Shown: piece after piece, positions 1-9,907 of the stretch
Layout of the letters: every line of letters begins with the position of its first letter
Numbering within the stretch: position 1 is the stretch's first letter
Assembly (NCBI RefSeq): GCF_023156285.1
Contig: NZ_JAKZAJ010000001.1
Span: forward strand, 186,001 to 250,000
Source: Marinobacter koreensis
Lineage (GTDB): Bacteria > Pseudomonadota > Gammaproteobacteria > Pseudomonadales > Oleiphilaceae
Length of the DNA: 64,000 nucleotides
Direction: 5' to 3'
Notes under the pieces: model-generated
Database searches by the model: none
What the model saw: the letters and a program-made list of their open reading frames with translations, nothing else
Told to the model about the DNA's origin: nothing
Made by a program: the position numbers and the translations under genes

Positions 1-294
1 CTCTCCCCCGGGACGGGGCAGGGCGGAATGACGAACGTGGTAATCCAGGTCGATGTCCTTGTCTTTCTTCCAGTAGGGCGCGACGACACGGCCGAGGAAG
101 CCGGACCAGGCCAGTTTGTAACCCCAGGGCGGGGCAACATCCCCGGCTTCTTTCATGCGGATGACCATGTCCCGCAGGAAGGTTTCGGGAGCGCCCTCCG
201 GCAGTGAAAAAATCTGCAGCGTACCCACGTGCATCGGGGTGTCTTCAGATTCCACGGCCAACCATGAGGCATCCAGTGTTCCCAGACGTTTCAT
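1..294 (-). CDS. Wax ester synthase/diacylglycerol acyltransferase (WS/DGAT), N-terminal part
   Basis: The gene runs off the left edge; 98 codons are visible from the ATG at 294. The protein starts MKRLGTLDASWLAVE and continues with the MHVGTLQIF and DLDYHVRHSALPRPGGE segments, which are characteristic of the N-terminus of bacterial WS/DGAT enzymes and closely resemble what I remember of the Marinobacter wax synthases. Such enzymes esterify acyl-CoA with fatty alcohol (wax esters) or diacylglycerol and act at the inner membrane and lipid bodies. The catalytic HHxxxDG motif normally lies near residue 140 and is therefore outside the window, so activity cannot be judged. The gene is divergent from the lrgAB pair. 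Confidence 0.9.
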   Translation of the reverse strand, partial: MKRLGTLDASWLAVESEDTPMHVGTLQIFSLPEGAPETFLRDMVIRMKEAGDVAPPWGYKLAWSGFLGRVVAPYWKKDKDIDLDYHVRHSALPRPGGE

Positions 295-431
295 TCCTTG
301 TTTAACTCCACCTATAAGGGATTTCTATTCACAGGGTGCAAGTATACTGATATCCAACAGTATGCACGATGAAATAGGTGCTAAAGTTCTCTGATTTTGA
401 GTGGTTTCACGATTGGCTGGCGGAGATTGAT

Positions 432-812
432 ATGCAGTTTCTCAATGGCATTACCCTGCTTCTTATCTACCAACTGGTGGGTGAAGTCACCGTGCGTTTG
501 CTGGGGATCCCGATTCCGGGGCCGGTACTGGGGATGGTGATGCTGTTCATCACCCTCATGATTAGAGGGGCGGCGCCGGATTCGGTGGAGCAGGCCTCCG
601 GGGCACTGCTCAGCCACCTGTCGTTGCTGTTTGTTCCGGCGGGTGTCGGAATGATGGCCCACTTTCATCGCATCGCCGAGGAGTGGGTGCCGATTACCCT
701 GTCGCTGTTGCTCAGTACGGTCATCACCATGGTCGCGACCGCCCTGATCATGCAGGCAACGACCCGATGGCTGGTGAAACAGCCGATGACGGAGGAGCAG
801 AGCAATGACTGA
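432..812 (+). CDS. lrgA: CidA/LrgA family membrane protein
   Basis: A 126-residue protein with about four hydrophobic segments, the IPIPGPVLGMVMLF signature of the CidA/LrgA (holin-like) family and a second conserved stretch, LLFVPAGVGMM. Family members are small inner-membrane proteins that work with LrgB/CidB partners; they are linked to control of murein hydrolase activity or to export of small organic acids. I chose the ATG at 432 because GGAG lies six bases upstream and the length then fits the family. An upstream GTG at 378 would add 18 residues but has no visible ribosome-binding site. The stop overlaps the next start by eight bases, so the pair is translationally coupled. Confidence 0.85.
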   Translation: MQFLNGITLLLIYQLVGEVTVRLLGIPIPGPVLGMVMLFITLMIRGAAPDSVEQASGALLSHLSLLFVPAGVGMMAHFHRIAEEWVPITLSLLLSTVITMVATALIMQATTRWLVKQPMTEEQSND

Positions 813-1536
813 TCCCGGACTGAAGGATATCTGGGTCTACCTGGCGGCTTCGCCACTGCTGGGATTGACCATCACCCTCGTGGCCTATGGTCTGGCCTAT
901 CGCCTCTATCTGAAAAGCCATTCCAATCCACTGGTGAATCCGGTGGTAACGTCGGTTGCCATGCTGATAGGGCTCCTGCTGCTGACCGGCACCTCCTACG
1001 ATGATTACTTTGAGGGTGGCCAGTTCGTTCACTTCCTGCTCGGTCCGGCGACCGTCGCACTGGCGGTGCCGCTATACCAGCAGTTTTCCCGCCTGCGCCA
1101 GCTCTGGCTGCCGGTAACCATTTCCCTGCTCAGTGGTGTCGTGATCGCCGCCGGGAGTTCCATCTGGCTGGCACGCTTCTTTGGCGGTTCCACGGAAATC
1201 CAGATGTCCCTGGCCCCCAAGTCGGCAACGGCGCCCGTGGCGATGGGGATCTCCGAGAAAATCGGAGGGTTGCCTTCGCTCACGGCGGTGCTGGTGGTAG
1301 TGACCGGCATCACCGGCGCCGTGCTTGGCACCAAGCTGTTCGAGCTGATACGGGTCCGGGACGATACTGCAAAAGGCATTGCCATGGGGGTGGCGGCCCA
1401 TGGCATCGGCACGGCACGGGCCTTTCAGGTGAGTTCCCAGATGGGAGCGTTTTCCGGCCTGGCCATGGCACTGTCGGCGTTTGCGACCGCTGTACTGGTA
1501 CCCTGGCTGGTGGACTGGATGCAGGCGCTGTTTTAA
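805..1536 (+). CDS. lrgB: LrgB/CidB family membrane protein
   Basis: A 243-residue hydrophobic protein with several transmembrane segments. The signatures SLAPKSATAPVAMGISE and GVAAHGIGTARAF are the two conserved blocks of the LrgB family. It is the usual partner of the LrgA-like protein encoded just upstream. The ATG lies inside the end of lrgA and is preceded by GGAGGAGCAGAGCA. The pair probably forms a membrane complex affecting envelope lysis or carboxylic acid export; which of these applies cannot be told from sequence. Confidence 0.88.
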   Translation: MTDPGLKDIWVYLAASPLLGLTITLVAYGLAYRLYLKSHSNPLVNPVVTSVAMLIGLLLLTGTSYDDYFEGGQFVHFLLGPATVALAVPLYQQFSRLRQLWLPVTISLLSGVVIAAGSSIWLARFFGGSTEIQMSLAPKSATAPVAMGISEKIGGLPSLTAVLVVVTGITGAVLGTKLFELIRVRDDTAKGIAMGVAAHGIGTARAFQVSSQMGAFSGLAMALSAFATAVLVPWLVDWMQALF

Positions 1537-1597
1537 GGCACATTTCCATGCACAACGTTAAAAGACGATGACAACAACACGCAGAGGCAAGCCAACC

Positions 1598-2956
1598 ATG
1601 CAAACGAAGTTTCTTCTCGACGAAAGCCAGATGCCGAAATACTGGTACAACCTGCAGGCCGACTTTCCGGAGCCGTTGCCTGCGGTCCTGCATCCGGGCA
1701 CCCAGCAGCCGGTGGGGCCGTCGGATCTGGAGCCGCTGTTTCCGATGGAGTTGATTCAGCAGGAAGTGACCACCGAGCGGGAGATCGAGATTCCTCAGCC
1801 GGTTCGGGACGTGTACCAGCTCTGGCGCCCTGCGCCGCTGTATCGGGCTCATCGTCTGGAGAAGGCGCTCGGCACGCCTGCGAAGATCTTCTATAAATAC
1901 GAGGGCGTCAGCCCGGCGGGCAGTCACAAGCCCAACACCGCCATCCCGCAGGCGTTCTACAACCAGCAGGCGGGTATCCGCACGCTTACCACCGAAACCG
2001 GAGCCGGCCAGTGGGGGACTTCGCTGTCGTTTGCCGGTTCCCTGTTCGATATCGACGTCACCGTGTTCCAGGTGCGGGTCTCCTACGATCAGAAGCCCTA
2101 TCGCCGCGCGGTCATGGAGACGTACGGGGCCAAATGCGTTCCGTCACCGTCGGAGCTGACCGAATTTGGCCGTAAGGTGCTGGCGGACAATCCGGATCAT
2201 ACCGGCAGCCTGGGGATTGCCATCTCCGAGGCGGTGGAGCTGGCGGTGCAGGATCCCAACACCAAGTACGCTCTCGGTTCGGTACTCAACCACGTGTTGC
2301 TGCACCAGAGCGTTATCGGGCTGGAAGCCATGCAACAGATGGAAATGGCCGATTGCTGGCCGGACGTGATCGTCGGCTGTACCGGTGGCGGTTCCAACTT
2401 TGCCGGCATCGCGTTCCCGTTCATGGGCCATGCTCTGCGCGGTGGCGAAAAGTCCCGCATCGTAGCGGTGGAGCCTTCCGCCTGCCCGACGCTGACCCGT
2501 GGCAAATACGCGTACGATTACGGTGATACCGCGCACATGACGCCGCTGACCAAGATGCACACGCTTGGTTCCGGCTTCACGCCACCGGGTTTCCACGCCG
2601 GTGGCCTGCGATACCATGGCATGGCACCCATGGTGTCTCACGCCAAGGAGCTGGGCCTGTTCGATGCAGTGTCCTACACCCAGCGGGAGTGTTTCGAGGC
2701 AGGCGTACTGTTTGCCCGGAATGAGGGCATTGTGCCGGCACCGGAGGCCAATCACGCGGTGAAGGGGGCCATCGAAGAGGCCCTGCGCTGCAAGCGCGAG
2801 GGTAAGGACGAGGTGATCCTGTTCAACCTGTGTGGCCACGGTCATTTCGACATGGCGGCCTACACGGCGTACTTTGCCGGCGACTTGAGCGATCACGAGT
2901 ACGACGATCAGGAACTGGCAATGGCCCTGTCGGGTCTGCCCTCCGTTTCTGCCTGA
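1598..2956 (+). CDS. trpB2: TrpB2-type tryptophan synthase beta-like PLP enzyme
   Basis: A 452-residue fold-type II PLP enzyme of the TrpB2 subgroup. The PLP-binding lysine is in [11 protein letters not shown] near residue 110, and the phosphate-binding loop is [10 protein letters not shown]. TrpB2 proteins are longer than canonical TrpB and lack the residues used for contact with TrpA. They convert serine plus indole to tryptophan independently, or use free indole as a salvage route. No trpA lies nearby, in keeping with a stand-alone role. The ATG at 1598 is preferred over 1568 because its N-terminus [10 protein letters not shown] fits the family and an AGAGG lies upstream. A strong terminator follows the stop. 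Confidence 0.85.
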   Translation: MQTKFLLDESQMPKYWYNLQADFPEPLPAVLHPGTQQPVGPSDLEPLFPMELIQQEVTTEREIEIPQPVRDVYQLWRPAPLYRAHRLEKALGTPAKIFYKYEGVSPAGSHKPNTAIPQAFYNQQAGIRTLTTETGAGQWGTSLSFAGSLFDIDVTVFQVRVSYDQKPYRRAVMETYGAKCVPSPSELTEFGRKVLADNPDHTGSLGIAISEAVELAVQDPNTKYALGSVLNHVLLHQSVIGLEAMQQMEMADCWPDVIVGCTGGGSNFAGIAFPFMGHALRGGEKSRIVAVEPSACPTLTRGKYAYDYGDTAHMTPLTKMHTLGSGFTPPGFHAGGLRYHGMAPMVSHAKELGLFDAVSYTQRECFEAGVLFARNEGIVPAPEANHAVKGAIEEALRCKREGKDEVILFNLCGHGHFDMAAYTAYFAGDLSDHEYDDQELAMALSGLPSVSA

Positions 2957-2969
2957 TACGTGCATTCAG

Positions 2970-2992
2970 CCGGGGCCTGTTGGCCCCGGTTT
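2970..2992 (+). terminator. Intrinsic terminator after trpB2
   Basis: An eight-base-pair perfect stem, CCGGGGCC/GGCCCCGG, with a TGTT loop is followed by TTT. It sits 13 bases after the trpB2 stop and before the converging spoVR gene. On the minus strand no T-run follows, so it acts mainly on plus-strand transcripts. Confidence 0.7.
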
Positions 2993-3022
2993 CCCCAGAG
3001 TCTCCTGCTCCGCAGACAGCCC

Positions 3023-4591
3023 TCAGTGGTTGTCCAGATCCTCGAAATCAGGCGGTGGGCAGTGGTATTCCTCCACCACGGTGCCTTCATCGACGCTTTC
3101 CAGATGCACGTCAAATCCCCAGAGTCGGTGGACATGCCGGACCACCTCTTCGGTGTCTTCGCCCAGCGGAACCCGGTCGACCGGAATATGCCGCAGGGTC
3201 AGCGAGCGGTCGCCCCGGACGTCCACATTCCAGACCTGGATGTTGGGTTCCCGGTAGCTGAGGTTGTACTGGCGCGCCAGCTTTTCCCGCAATGGCCGGT
3301 AACCGGGATCGTCGTGGATGGCGGTGACCGTGTAATGATCTTCCTGGTCGTCGTTTTCAATAGAGAACAGCTTCAGGTCCCGCATGACTTTCGGAGACAG
3401 GAACTGCTGGATAAAGCTCTCGTCCTTGAAGTTATGCATGGCAAAGTGCAGCGTTTCCACCCAGTCCGAGCCGGCAATATCCGGGAACCATTCACGGTCT
3501 TCATCGGTGGGGTGCTCGCAGATGCGGCGCAGATCGGTAAACATCGAGAAGCCCAGGGTGTACGGGTTGATGCCCGAATACCAGGGGCTGTTGAAGGGCG
3601 GCTGATAGACCACGGCCGTGTGGCTCTGGAGAAACTCCAGCATGAAGCCATCGTTGACCAGGCCCTTTTCATACATCCGGTGCAACAGGGTGTAGTGCCA
3701 GAAGGTCGCCCAGCCCTCGTTCATCACCTGGGTCTGGCGTTGCGGGTAGAAGTACTGGCCCAGCTTGCGCACGATACGGATGATCTCGCGCTGCCAGGTT
3801 TCCAGCAGGGGTGCATTTTTCTCGATGAAGTAGAGCAGGTTTTCCTGTGGTTCCTCGGGGAAACGCCGCTGATTCTTCACCGGGTCCTCATCGTCGTCCA
3901 GCTTCGGAATAGTACGCCACAGGTCGTTGATGCGACGTTGCTGGTATTCCTCACGTTCCTTCTGACGACGCGCCTCCTCAGACGCTGATATGGGTGGTGG
4001 GCGCTTGTATCGGTCAACCCCGTAATTCATCAGGGCATGACAGGAATCGATGATCTGTTCCACCGCATCCAGGCCGTAGCGTTCTTCGCACTCGGCCACG
4101 TAATTGCGGGCGAACACCAGGTAATCGATGATCGCACTGGCATCGGTCCAGGTGCGGAACAGGTAGTTGCCCTTGAAGAAAGAGTTGTGGCCGTAGCAGG
4201 CATGGGCAATGACCAACGCCTGCATCGGCAGGGTATTCTCTTCCATCAGGTAGGCAATGCAGGGGTTGGAGTTGATGACGATCTCATACGCCAGTCCCAT
4301 CTGGCCCCGCTGGTAGCCCTTGGCGGTGTTGAGGAACTGTTTGCCGAATGACCAGTGGTGATAACCCACTGGCATGCCCACCGAGCTGTAAGCGTCCATC
4401 ATCTGCTCGGCACTGATAACCTCCACCTGGTTGGGGTAGGTGTCCAAGCCAAACTCTCTGGCGCACTCGGCAATGGCCTCGTCGTATTCCCGGATCAGGT
4501 CGAACGTCCATTCCGAGCTTGTGGAGATGGGCTTCCGGGTGTCGGAGGGTGCGTTGTCCGGTGTATTCGGACGATCGACGATATCACTCAT
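3023..4591 (-). CDS. ycgB: SpoVR family protein (YcgB-like)
   Basis: A 522-residue soluble protein of the SpoVR/YcgB family. In Bacillus SpoVR affects spore cortex formation; in proteobacteria the homologue is nearly always encoded with prkA/yeaG and yeaH and follows stress or stationary-phase control. Conserved blocks visible include [43 protein letters not shown] and [10 protein letters not shown]; the histidines in these could bind metal. The biochemical function is not established. It is the last gene of a three-gene minus-strand operon; its ATG overlaps the stop of the preceding gene by four bases (ATGA). Confidence 0.9.
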   Translation of the reverse strand: MSDIVDRPNTPDNAPSDTRKPISTSSEWTFDLIREYDEAIAECAREFGLDTYPNQVEVISAEQMMDAYSSVGMPVGYHHWSFGKQFLNTAKGYQRGQMGLAYEIVINSNPCIAYLMEENTLPMQALVIAHACYGHNSFFKGNYLFRTWTDASAIIDYLVFARNYVAECEERYGLDAVEQIIDSCHALMNYGVDRYKRPPPISASEEARRQKEREEYQQRRINDLWRTIPKLDDDEDPVKNQRRFPEEPQENLLYFIEKNAPLLETWQREIIRIVRKLGQYFYPQRQTQVMNEGWATFWHYTLLHRMYEKGLVNDGFMLEFLQSHTAVVYQPPFNSPWYSGINPYTLGFSMFTDLRRICEHPTDEDREWFPDIAGSDWVETLHFAMHNFKDESFIQQFLSPKVMRDLKLFSIENDDQEDHYTVTAIHDDPGYRPLREKLARQYNLSYREPNIQVWNVDVRGDRSLTLRHIPVDRVPLGEDTEEVVRHVHRLWGFDVHLESVDEGTVVEEYHCPPPDFEDLDNH

Positions 4592-5883
4592 GCGGCTTTC
4601 CTCTCGAACAACTGGCGGAACACCGGGTAAATCTCTCCAGGATCCGCAATCTGCTGCATGGCAAAGCTCTGGGGGAATCGCTCCATGATCTTCTCATACT
4701 CGTACCAGAGCATCTGGTGATCCTGGGGCGTGATTTCCACATAAGCGTAGTACTGCACCAGTGGCAGAATCTGATTGGCCAGCAACTTGCCGCAGACCGG
4801 GGAGTCATCGTTCCAGTTGTCGCCGTCGGATGCCTGGGCGGCGTAGATATTCCATTCCGACGGGGAGTAACGGGACTCGATGATCTTCTGCATCAGTTTC
4901 AGGGCGCTGGAAACGATGGTGCCGCCGGTTTCCCGACTGTAGAAGAACTCCTCCTCGTCCACTTCCTTGGCGCTGGTGTGGTGGCGGATAAAGACCACTT
5001 CGATCTTCTTGTAGTTCTTCTTCAGGAACAGGTACAAAAGAATAAAGAAGCGTTTGGCGATGTCCTTGTGCATCTGGGTCATCGACCCGGACACGTCCAT
5101 CAGGCAGAACATGACCGCGCTGGTGGCCGGCTTGGGCTGCTTCACGTGTTGACGGTAACGAAGATCAATCTCGTCAATAAAAGGAATCCGCCGCACGTTA
5201 GCCTTCAGCCGTGCGATCTCCTCCTCCAGTGCCTTGATCTGGTCCTCGTGACTGAACGCCGGATCCAGCTCCTCCGGGGCCGATTTCAGTTCCTCGAGCT
5301 GCCTTTCCAGGTCGCGGATCTTTTTCCGGCGGGCACCACCGAGGCCAAGTCGACGGGCATGGGCGCCCCTGAGGGAACGCACCACATCGAGCTTGGCGGG
5401 AATGCCCTGGTTGGTGAAACCAGCACGCACGTACTTGAAAGCTTCCGTATCTTTGAGCTTTTTGCGCGCCAGGTTGGGGAGTTCGAGGTCGTCGAACAGA
5501 AAATCCAGGAATTCCTCCTGGGTGATCTGGAAGGCGAATTCGTCCATGCCTTCGCCGTCGGGGCTGGCCTGTCCGGGGCCACCGCCCTGGCCGCCACCAC
5601 CTTCGGGTTTGGGAATGGTGTCGCCGGCGACAAAGTCCTGGTTGCCGGGATGCACCACCTCCCGGCGGCCACCGTGGCCGTGATGGAACACCGGTTCGTC
5701 AATATCTCGGGTGGGAATGCTGACGCTTTCCCCCCGCTCCACGTCTGTGATCGAGCGCTTGTGCACCGCATCGGCTACCGCCTTTTTGATGTGGTGCCGG
5801 TACCGGCGCAGGAACCGCTCCCGGTTCACTGCGCTCTTGTTTTTGCCGTTCAGCCGCCGGTCGACGATGTGGGTCGTACCCAT
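4588..5883 (-). CDS. yeaH: DUF444 family protein YeaH/YhbH
   Basis: A 431-residue member of the YeaH/YhbH family. The N-terminal part contains [20 protein letters not shown], a highly charged and glycine-rich middle region follows, and the C-terminal half has a von Willebrand A-like MIDAS pattern, [12 protein letters not shown]. Family members are co-expressed with the PrkA kinase; in E. coli yeaGH help survival during nitrogen starvation and are RpoS-dependent. AGGAGTAGCATT before the ATG supplies a good ribosome-binding site. It is 32 bases from prkA and overlaps spoVR by four bases. Confidence 0.9.
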   Translation of the reverse strand: MGTTHIVDRRLNGKNKSAVNRERFLRRYRHHIKKAVADAVHKRSITDVERGESVSIPTRDIDEPVFHHGHGGRREVVHPGNQDFVAGDTIPKPEGGGGQGGGPGQASPDGEGMDEFAFQITQEEFLDFLFDDLELPNLARKKLKDTEAFKYVRAGFTNQGIPAKLDVVRSLRGAHARRLGLGGARRKKIRDLERQLEELKSAPEELDPAFSHEDQIKALEEEIARLKANVRRIPFIDEIDLRYRQHVKQPKPATSAVMFCLMDVSGSMTQMHKDIAKRFFILLYLFLKKNYKKIEVVFIRHHTSAKEVDEEEFFYSRETGGTIVSSALKLMQKIIESRYSPSEWNIYAAQASDGDNWNDDSPVCGKLLANQILPLVQYYAYVEITPQDHQMLWYEYEKIMERFPQSFAMQQIADPGEIYPVFRQLFERKAA

Positions 5884-5915
5884 AATGCTACTCCTGTCAG
5901 TGACCGATCACTGAT

Positions 5916-7838
5916 TCAGTGAGACTTGCGAACACGCAGGTACCATTCGGCCAGGAGCCGGACCTGCTTCTCGGTATAGCCTCGCTCGACCATGCGTTCG
6001 ACGAACTGCTTGTGCTTTTTCTGGTCTTCCTGACTGGCTTTGGGATTGAAGGAAATGACTGGCAGCAGGTCTTCGGTGTTGGAGAACATCTTCTTCTCGA
6101 TCACGCTGCGCAGCTTCTCGTAACTGAGCCAGGACGGATTCCGGCCCTGATTGTTGGCCCGCGCCCGGAGCACGAAGTTGACCACCTCGTTGCGGAAATC
6201 CTTCGGGTTGCTGATGCCCGCCGGCTTCTCGATTTTCTCCAGTTCATCGTTGATCGAGGCGCGATCCAGAATCTCGCCGGTTTCCGGATCCCGGTACTCC
6301 TGGTCCTGAATCCAGAAGTCGGCATAGGTTACGTAACGGTCAAACAGGTTCTGACCGTATTCGCTGTAACTCTCCAGATAAGCGGTCTGGATTTCCTTGC
6401 CGATGAACTGAACGTAGTGCGGCGCCAGGTATTCCTTGATGAAGCGCAGGTATTTCTCCTGAATCTCGGACTGGAACTGTTCCTGTTCTATCTGCTTCTC
6501 GAGAACATACAGCAGGTGGACCGGGTTGGCGGCGACTTCCGTGGTATCAAAGTTGAAGACCTTGGAGAGGATCTTGAAGGCAAAGCGGGTAGACAACCCG
6601 TCCATGCCTTCCATCACGCCCGCGGCATCCCGATATTCCTGGATCGATTTGGCCTTCGGATCGGTGTCCTTGATGTTCTGGCCGTCATACACCTTCATCT
6701 TGGAGAAGATGCTGGAATTTTCCGGCTCCTTGATCCGAGACAGCACCGAGAACTGCGCCAGCATGTCCAGGGTATCCGGCGCGCAGGGCGCTCCGGCCAG
6801 GGAACTGTTGGTCAGCAGCTTCTTGTAGATCTGGATCTCTTCAGTCACCCGCAGGCAGTAGGGCACCTTGACGATATAGACCCGGTCCAGGAACGCCTCA
6901 TTGTGCTTGTTGTTCCGGAACGTCTGCCATTCCGACTCGTTGGAGTGGGCCAGGATCACGCCGTCGAACGGAACCGAACCCATGCCCTCGGTGGTATTGT
7001 AGTTGCCTTCCTGGGTCGCCGTGAGCAATGGATGCAGGACCTTGATCGGCGCCTTGAACATCTCCACGAACTCCAACAGACCCTGGTTGGCCTTGCAGAG
7101 GCCGCCACTGAAGCTGTAGGCATCCGGATCGTCCTGGGAGAAATCTTCCAGCATGCGGATGTTGACCTTGCCCACCAGGGCGGAAATGTCCTGGTTATTG
7201 TCGTCCCCGGGTTCGGTCTTGGAGACACCGATCTGGTCCAGTACCGACGGATAGCGTTTCACCACCCGGAACTGGCTGATGTCGCCACCGAATTCATGCA
7301 GGCGTTTCACCGCCCAGGGGGAAATGATGGAGTTGAGGTAGCGCTTGGGAATGCCGTATTCCTCTTCCAGAATCTGGGCATCCTCGGCGGGATCGAACAG
7401 CCCCAGCGGCGATTCGTTCACGGGTGACCCCTTGATGGCGTAGAAGGGCACTTTCTGCATCAGGGCCTTGAGCTTTTCAGCGAGGGAGGACTTACCACCG
7501 CCCACCGGGCCGAGCAGGTACAGGATCTGCTTCTTCTCTTCCAGGCCCTGGGCCGCGTGGCGGAAAAACGAGACGATGTTTTCAACGGCATCTTCCATGC
7601 CGTAGAACTCGGAGAATTCCGGATAACGCTTGATAACTTTGTTGGAAAATATGCGTGACAGTCTCGGGTCACGTGAGGTATCGACCAGCTCTGGCTCGCC
7701 GATGGCAATTAACATTCTCTCTGCGGCCGTGGCGTAGGCCGTTGGGTCCTTTTTGCAGATCTCCAGGTATTCCTCAAGGGAGTATTCTTCCTCCTGAGTC
7801 GCTTCATACCGGTCTTTGAAATGCTGCAGTATGCTCAT
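5916..7838 (-). CDS. prkA: PrkA family serine protein kinase (YeaG)
   Basis: A 640-residue PrkA protein, the usual family length. The N-terminal AAA+-like domain carries a Walker A loop, GPVGGGKSS, near residue 108-116, and the C-terminal PrkA domain lies roughly in residues 420-620. PrkA proteins were described as serine kinases in Bacillus and act in stress adaptation in enterobacteria. It is the first gene of prkA-yeaH-spoVR, so the promoter should lie in 7839-8110. The ATG is preceded by GAGGGGCC. Nothing suggests truncation or loss of function. Confidence 0.92.
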   Translation of the reverse strand: MSILQHFKDRYEATQEEEYSLEEYLEICKKDPTAYATAAERMLIAIGEPELVDTSRDPRLSRIFSNKVIKRYPEFSEFYGMEDAVENIVSFFRHAAQGLEEKKQILYLLGPVGGGKSSLAEKLKALMQKVPFYAIKGSPVNESPLGLFDPAEDAQILEEEYGIPKRYLNSIISPWAVKRLHEFGGDISQFRVVKRYPSVLDQIGVSKTEPGDDNNQDISALVGKVNIRMLEDFSQDDPDAYSFSGGLCKANQGLLEFVEMFKAPIKVLHPLLTATQEGNYNTTEGMGSVPFDGVILAHSNESEWQTFRNNKHNEAFLDRVYIVKVPYCLRVTEEIQIYKKLLTNSSLAGAPCAPDTLDMLAQFSVLSRIKEPENSSIFSKMKVYDGQNIKDTDPKAKSIQEYRDAAGVMEGMDGLSTRFAFKILSKVFNFDTTEVAANPVHLLYVLEKQIEQEQFQSEIQEKYLRFIKEYLAPHYVQFIGKEIQTAYLESYSEYGQNLFDRYVTYADFWIQDQEYRDPETGEILDRASINDELEKIEKPAGISNPKDFRNEVVNFVLRARANNQGRNPSWLSYEKLRSVIEKKMFSNTEDLLPVISFNPKASQEDQKKHKQFVERMVERGYTEKQVRLLAEWYLRVRKSH

Positions 7839-8113
7839 AGATGGCCCCTCGCTCGCTGTTATTCAGCTATTCAATTCACGCAATTTCCCCGTTGCTGTTG
7901 GCACCGCCTGTCCAGGCGGTAGTTTTCTGGTTATGGGTGGAAGGAATGGATACTTACAAGCCCATTTGGATGTTTCGATCTTCCGGGCCTGTTTAACCTG
8001 AGCTTAGTTCAGGTTCGGACGGTTGGACAGTGAGGGAGTGGTTAAGGTTCATTAAATTGTGTTACCGGGGGCGGGGCTTTCGTAGCTCTCCTGGCTGGGG
8101 GGCTGGAGCGCAC
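7839..8113. other. Non-coding stretch upstream of prkA
   Basis: Together with the hairpin at 8114-8188 this makes a 399-base gap (7839-8237) between prkA and tpm. It should contain the prkA promoter. I do not see a convincing sigma-70 or sigma-54 element or a real small gene in it. A short palindrome, CCGCCTGTCCAGGCGG, occurs at about 7904-7919. Confidence 0.5.
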
Positions 8114-8188
8114 CGGGGGTTCTTTTTCGGGGCGGATTGTGAACTCGCTTCGCTCAGACATCACATTCACCCCGAAAAAGAACCCCCG
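8114..8188. repeat. Long intergenic hairpin, second class
   Basis: A 19-bp perfect inverted repeat has arms at 8114-8132 (CGGGGGTTCTTTTTCGGGG) and 8170-8188. The 37-base interior holds an inner TGTGA/TCACA stem and the motif CTCGCTTCGCTC. The layout resembles the six hairpin repeats described elsewhere in this window, but the core sequence is unrelated, so I treat it as a different family. No U-run follows on either strand, so it is not a standard terminator. Confidence 0.65.
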
Positions 8189-8237
8189 ATACACTCCGAT
8201 CAGACTTGCAGGAAATATCCAGGCCAAACAGGCAACA

Positions 8238-8891
8238 TCAAAGCTTGGTCAACCGGAACACACTTTCCGAAGCGCCCTCCAGACCCCGCCGCTTGGCAAA
8301 CGGATGGTCCTTCGCGAGGGTGTTGGTAAGGATGTGCTCGATCTCGTAGTCGAGCCCGTACAGCTCCTGAACCTCGTCGTTGCTGACGTTGAACGGCGGT
8401 CCCTTGATGTCGGTGTCGTAGTCCAGGGTGATCAGCAGAATCCGGGTGCCATCGGGGATAATGGTCGTCAGATGCTCGACATACTGCTGTCGCATGGAGG
8501 GTGGCAGCGCAATCAGCGCGGCCCGATCGTAAACCAGACGGACGTGTTTGAGATCATCGGGGACCAGCTGGAAAAAGTCGCCGCACCAGATCTCCAGGTC
8601 GTCGTGGACAAACCGGGTAAACGGTTCGCCGGGGCGCACCTTTGCCTTCTCCCCGGCTTCTTCGAAGAAATCCTTGCAGGCGATCTCGCTCAGTTCGACG
8701 CCCAGCACCGGGTGGCCCCGGTCATGCAGCCACCAGATGTCCCTGGCCTTTCCGCACAGTGGGACGAACACCGCGTCGCTGCCCTTGCCAGCAAGGTCTG
8801 GCCAGTGGTCGTGCAGGTACTGGTTGACGGTTCCTTCATGGAAGCCGATTTCCTTCTTCGCCCAGCGTTCATGCCAGAATTCGTGTTCCAC
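8238..8891 (-). CDS. tpm: Thiopurine S-methyltransferase (TPMT)
   Basis: A 217-residue SAM-dependent methyltransferase. MEHEFWHERWAKKEIGFHEG, VFVPLCGKARDIWWL, GHPVLGVELSEIA and LVYDRAALIALPP are bacterial TPMT signatures. Bacterial TPMTs methylate thiopurines and are also reported to volatilise selenium and tellurium compounds. I chose the GTG at 8891 because GGAGGAACC precedes it at ideal distance and the protein then begins at the conserved FWHERW block; the GTG at 8906 would place that ribosome-binding sequence inside the gene. It is divergent from the dehydrogenase at 8969. Confidence 0.9.
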   Translation of the reverse strand: MEHEFWHERWAKKEIGFHEGTVNQYLHDHWPDLAGKGSDAVFVPLCGKARDIWWLHDRGHPVLGVELSEIACKDFFEEAGEKAKVRPGEPFTRFVHDDLEIWCGDFFQLVPDDLKHVRLVYDRAALIALPPSMRQQYVEHLTTIIPDGTRILLITLDYDTDIKGPPFNVSNDEVQELYGLDYEIEHILTNTLAKDHPFAKRRGLEGASESVFRLTKL

Positions 8892-8968
8892 AGACGGTTC
8901 CTCCACGGGATTTGGACGTTTTCTCCAGTCTACCTTAATCTGTAGCCTTCTTGAGTTAGGAGAAAAGC

Positions 8969-9898
8969 ATGAAAGCGGTATTCCTTGACGCTAGCACACT
9001 GGGTGACGATGTCGATCTGTCATCCATCGAAACCGCAACGGGCGGACTGAAAAAATACGACCGGACCGCACCGGATCAGGTGCTGGAACGCATGCGGGGG
9101 TTCGATACCGTGCTGGTCAACAAGGTCGTGCTGACTCGCGAGCATTTCGAAGCCTGCCCGGAACTCAAGACGATTGCCGTGGTCGCGACCGGGCTCAACA
9201 ACATCGATCAGGCCGCAGCCAAAGAACATGGCATCCGGGTTCTGAACGTAACCCACTACGGCCGCTCGACCGTTGCCCAGCATACCCTGGCACTGATGCT
9301 GGCACTGGCGACCCGCCTGCTGGATTACGATCGGGATGTTCGCGCCGGGCGCTGGGCCAAAAGCGACATGTTCTGCTTGATGGACCACCCCATTCTTGAG
9401 CTCGAAGGGCGAACACTCGGGGTCGTCGGTTATGGAGATCTGGGGCAGGGCGTGGTGGAGCGCGCCAAAGCGTTTGGCATGAAGATCCTGCTCGGTGCCC
9501 GCCCGGGGCAGGCGCCCGGTGAGGTGGATGGTTATCCCCGGATTCCGCTGGACGAGCTGTTGCCACAGGTGGATGTGCTGTCACTTCACTGTCTGCTGAC
9601 GGATGAGACACGGAACCTGATTGGCAAGCGAGAGCTGGAAATGATGAAAAAGGACGCCCTGCTCATCAACACCAGCCGGGGCGGTCTGGTGGATGAACAG
9701 GCGTTGGCGGATGCGCTCAGGTCCGGCACCATCGGTGGTGCCGGTTTCGATGTGCTGACCGAGGAGCCACCGCGCCATGGCAATCCGCTGCTGGCCGACG
9801 ACATCCCCAATCTGATCATCACCCCTCACTCCGCCTGGGCCAGCCGGGAAGCGCGGCAACGGATTGTTGAGATTACGGCGGAGAACCTGTCCTCCTGA
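8969..9898 (+). CDS. D-2-hydroxyacid dehydrogenase (glycerate/hydroxypyruvate type)
   Basis: A 309-residue NAD(P)-dependent D-isomer 2-hydroxyacid dehydrogenase. The nucleotide-binding loop GVVGYGDLGQG lies near residue 150, the NTSRGGLVDEQAL segment with the substrate-binding arginine near 230, and the catalytic histidine is in TPHSAWASREAR near 285. It is closest in pattern to hydroxypyruvate/glycerate dehydrogenases (HprA-like), but substrate cannot be fixed by sequence alone. TAGGAGAAAAGC supplies the ribosome-binding site. It converges on the FadL gene, ten bases away. Confidence 0.85.
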   Translation: MKAVFLDASTLGDDVDLSSIETATGGLKKYDRTAPDQVLERMRGFDTVLVNKVVLTREHFEACPELKTIAVVATGLNNIDQAAAKEHGIRVLNVTHYGRSTVAQHTLALMLALATRLLDYDRDVRAGRWAKSDMFCLMDHPILELEGRTLGVVGYGDLGQGVVERAKAFGMKILLGARPGQAPGEVDGYPRIPLDELLPQVDVLSLHCLLTDETRNLIGKRELEMMKKDALLINTSRGGLVDEQALADALRSGTIGGAGFDVLTEEPPRHGNPLLADDIPNLIITPHSAWASREARQRIVEITAENLSS

Positions 9899-9907
9899 CG
9901 GCCGCGT

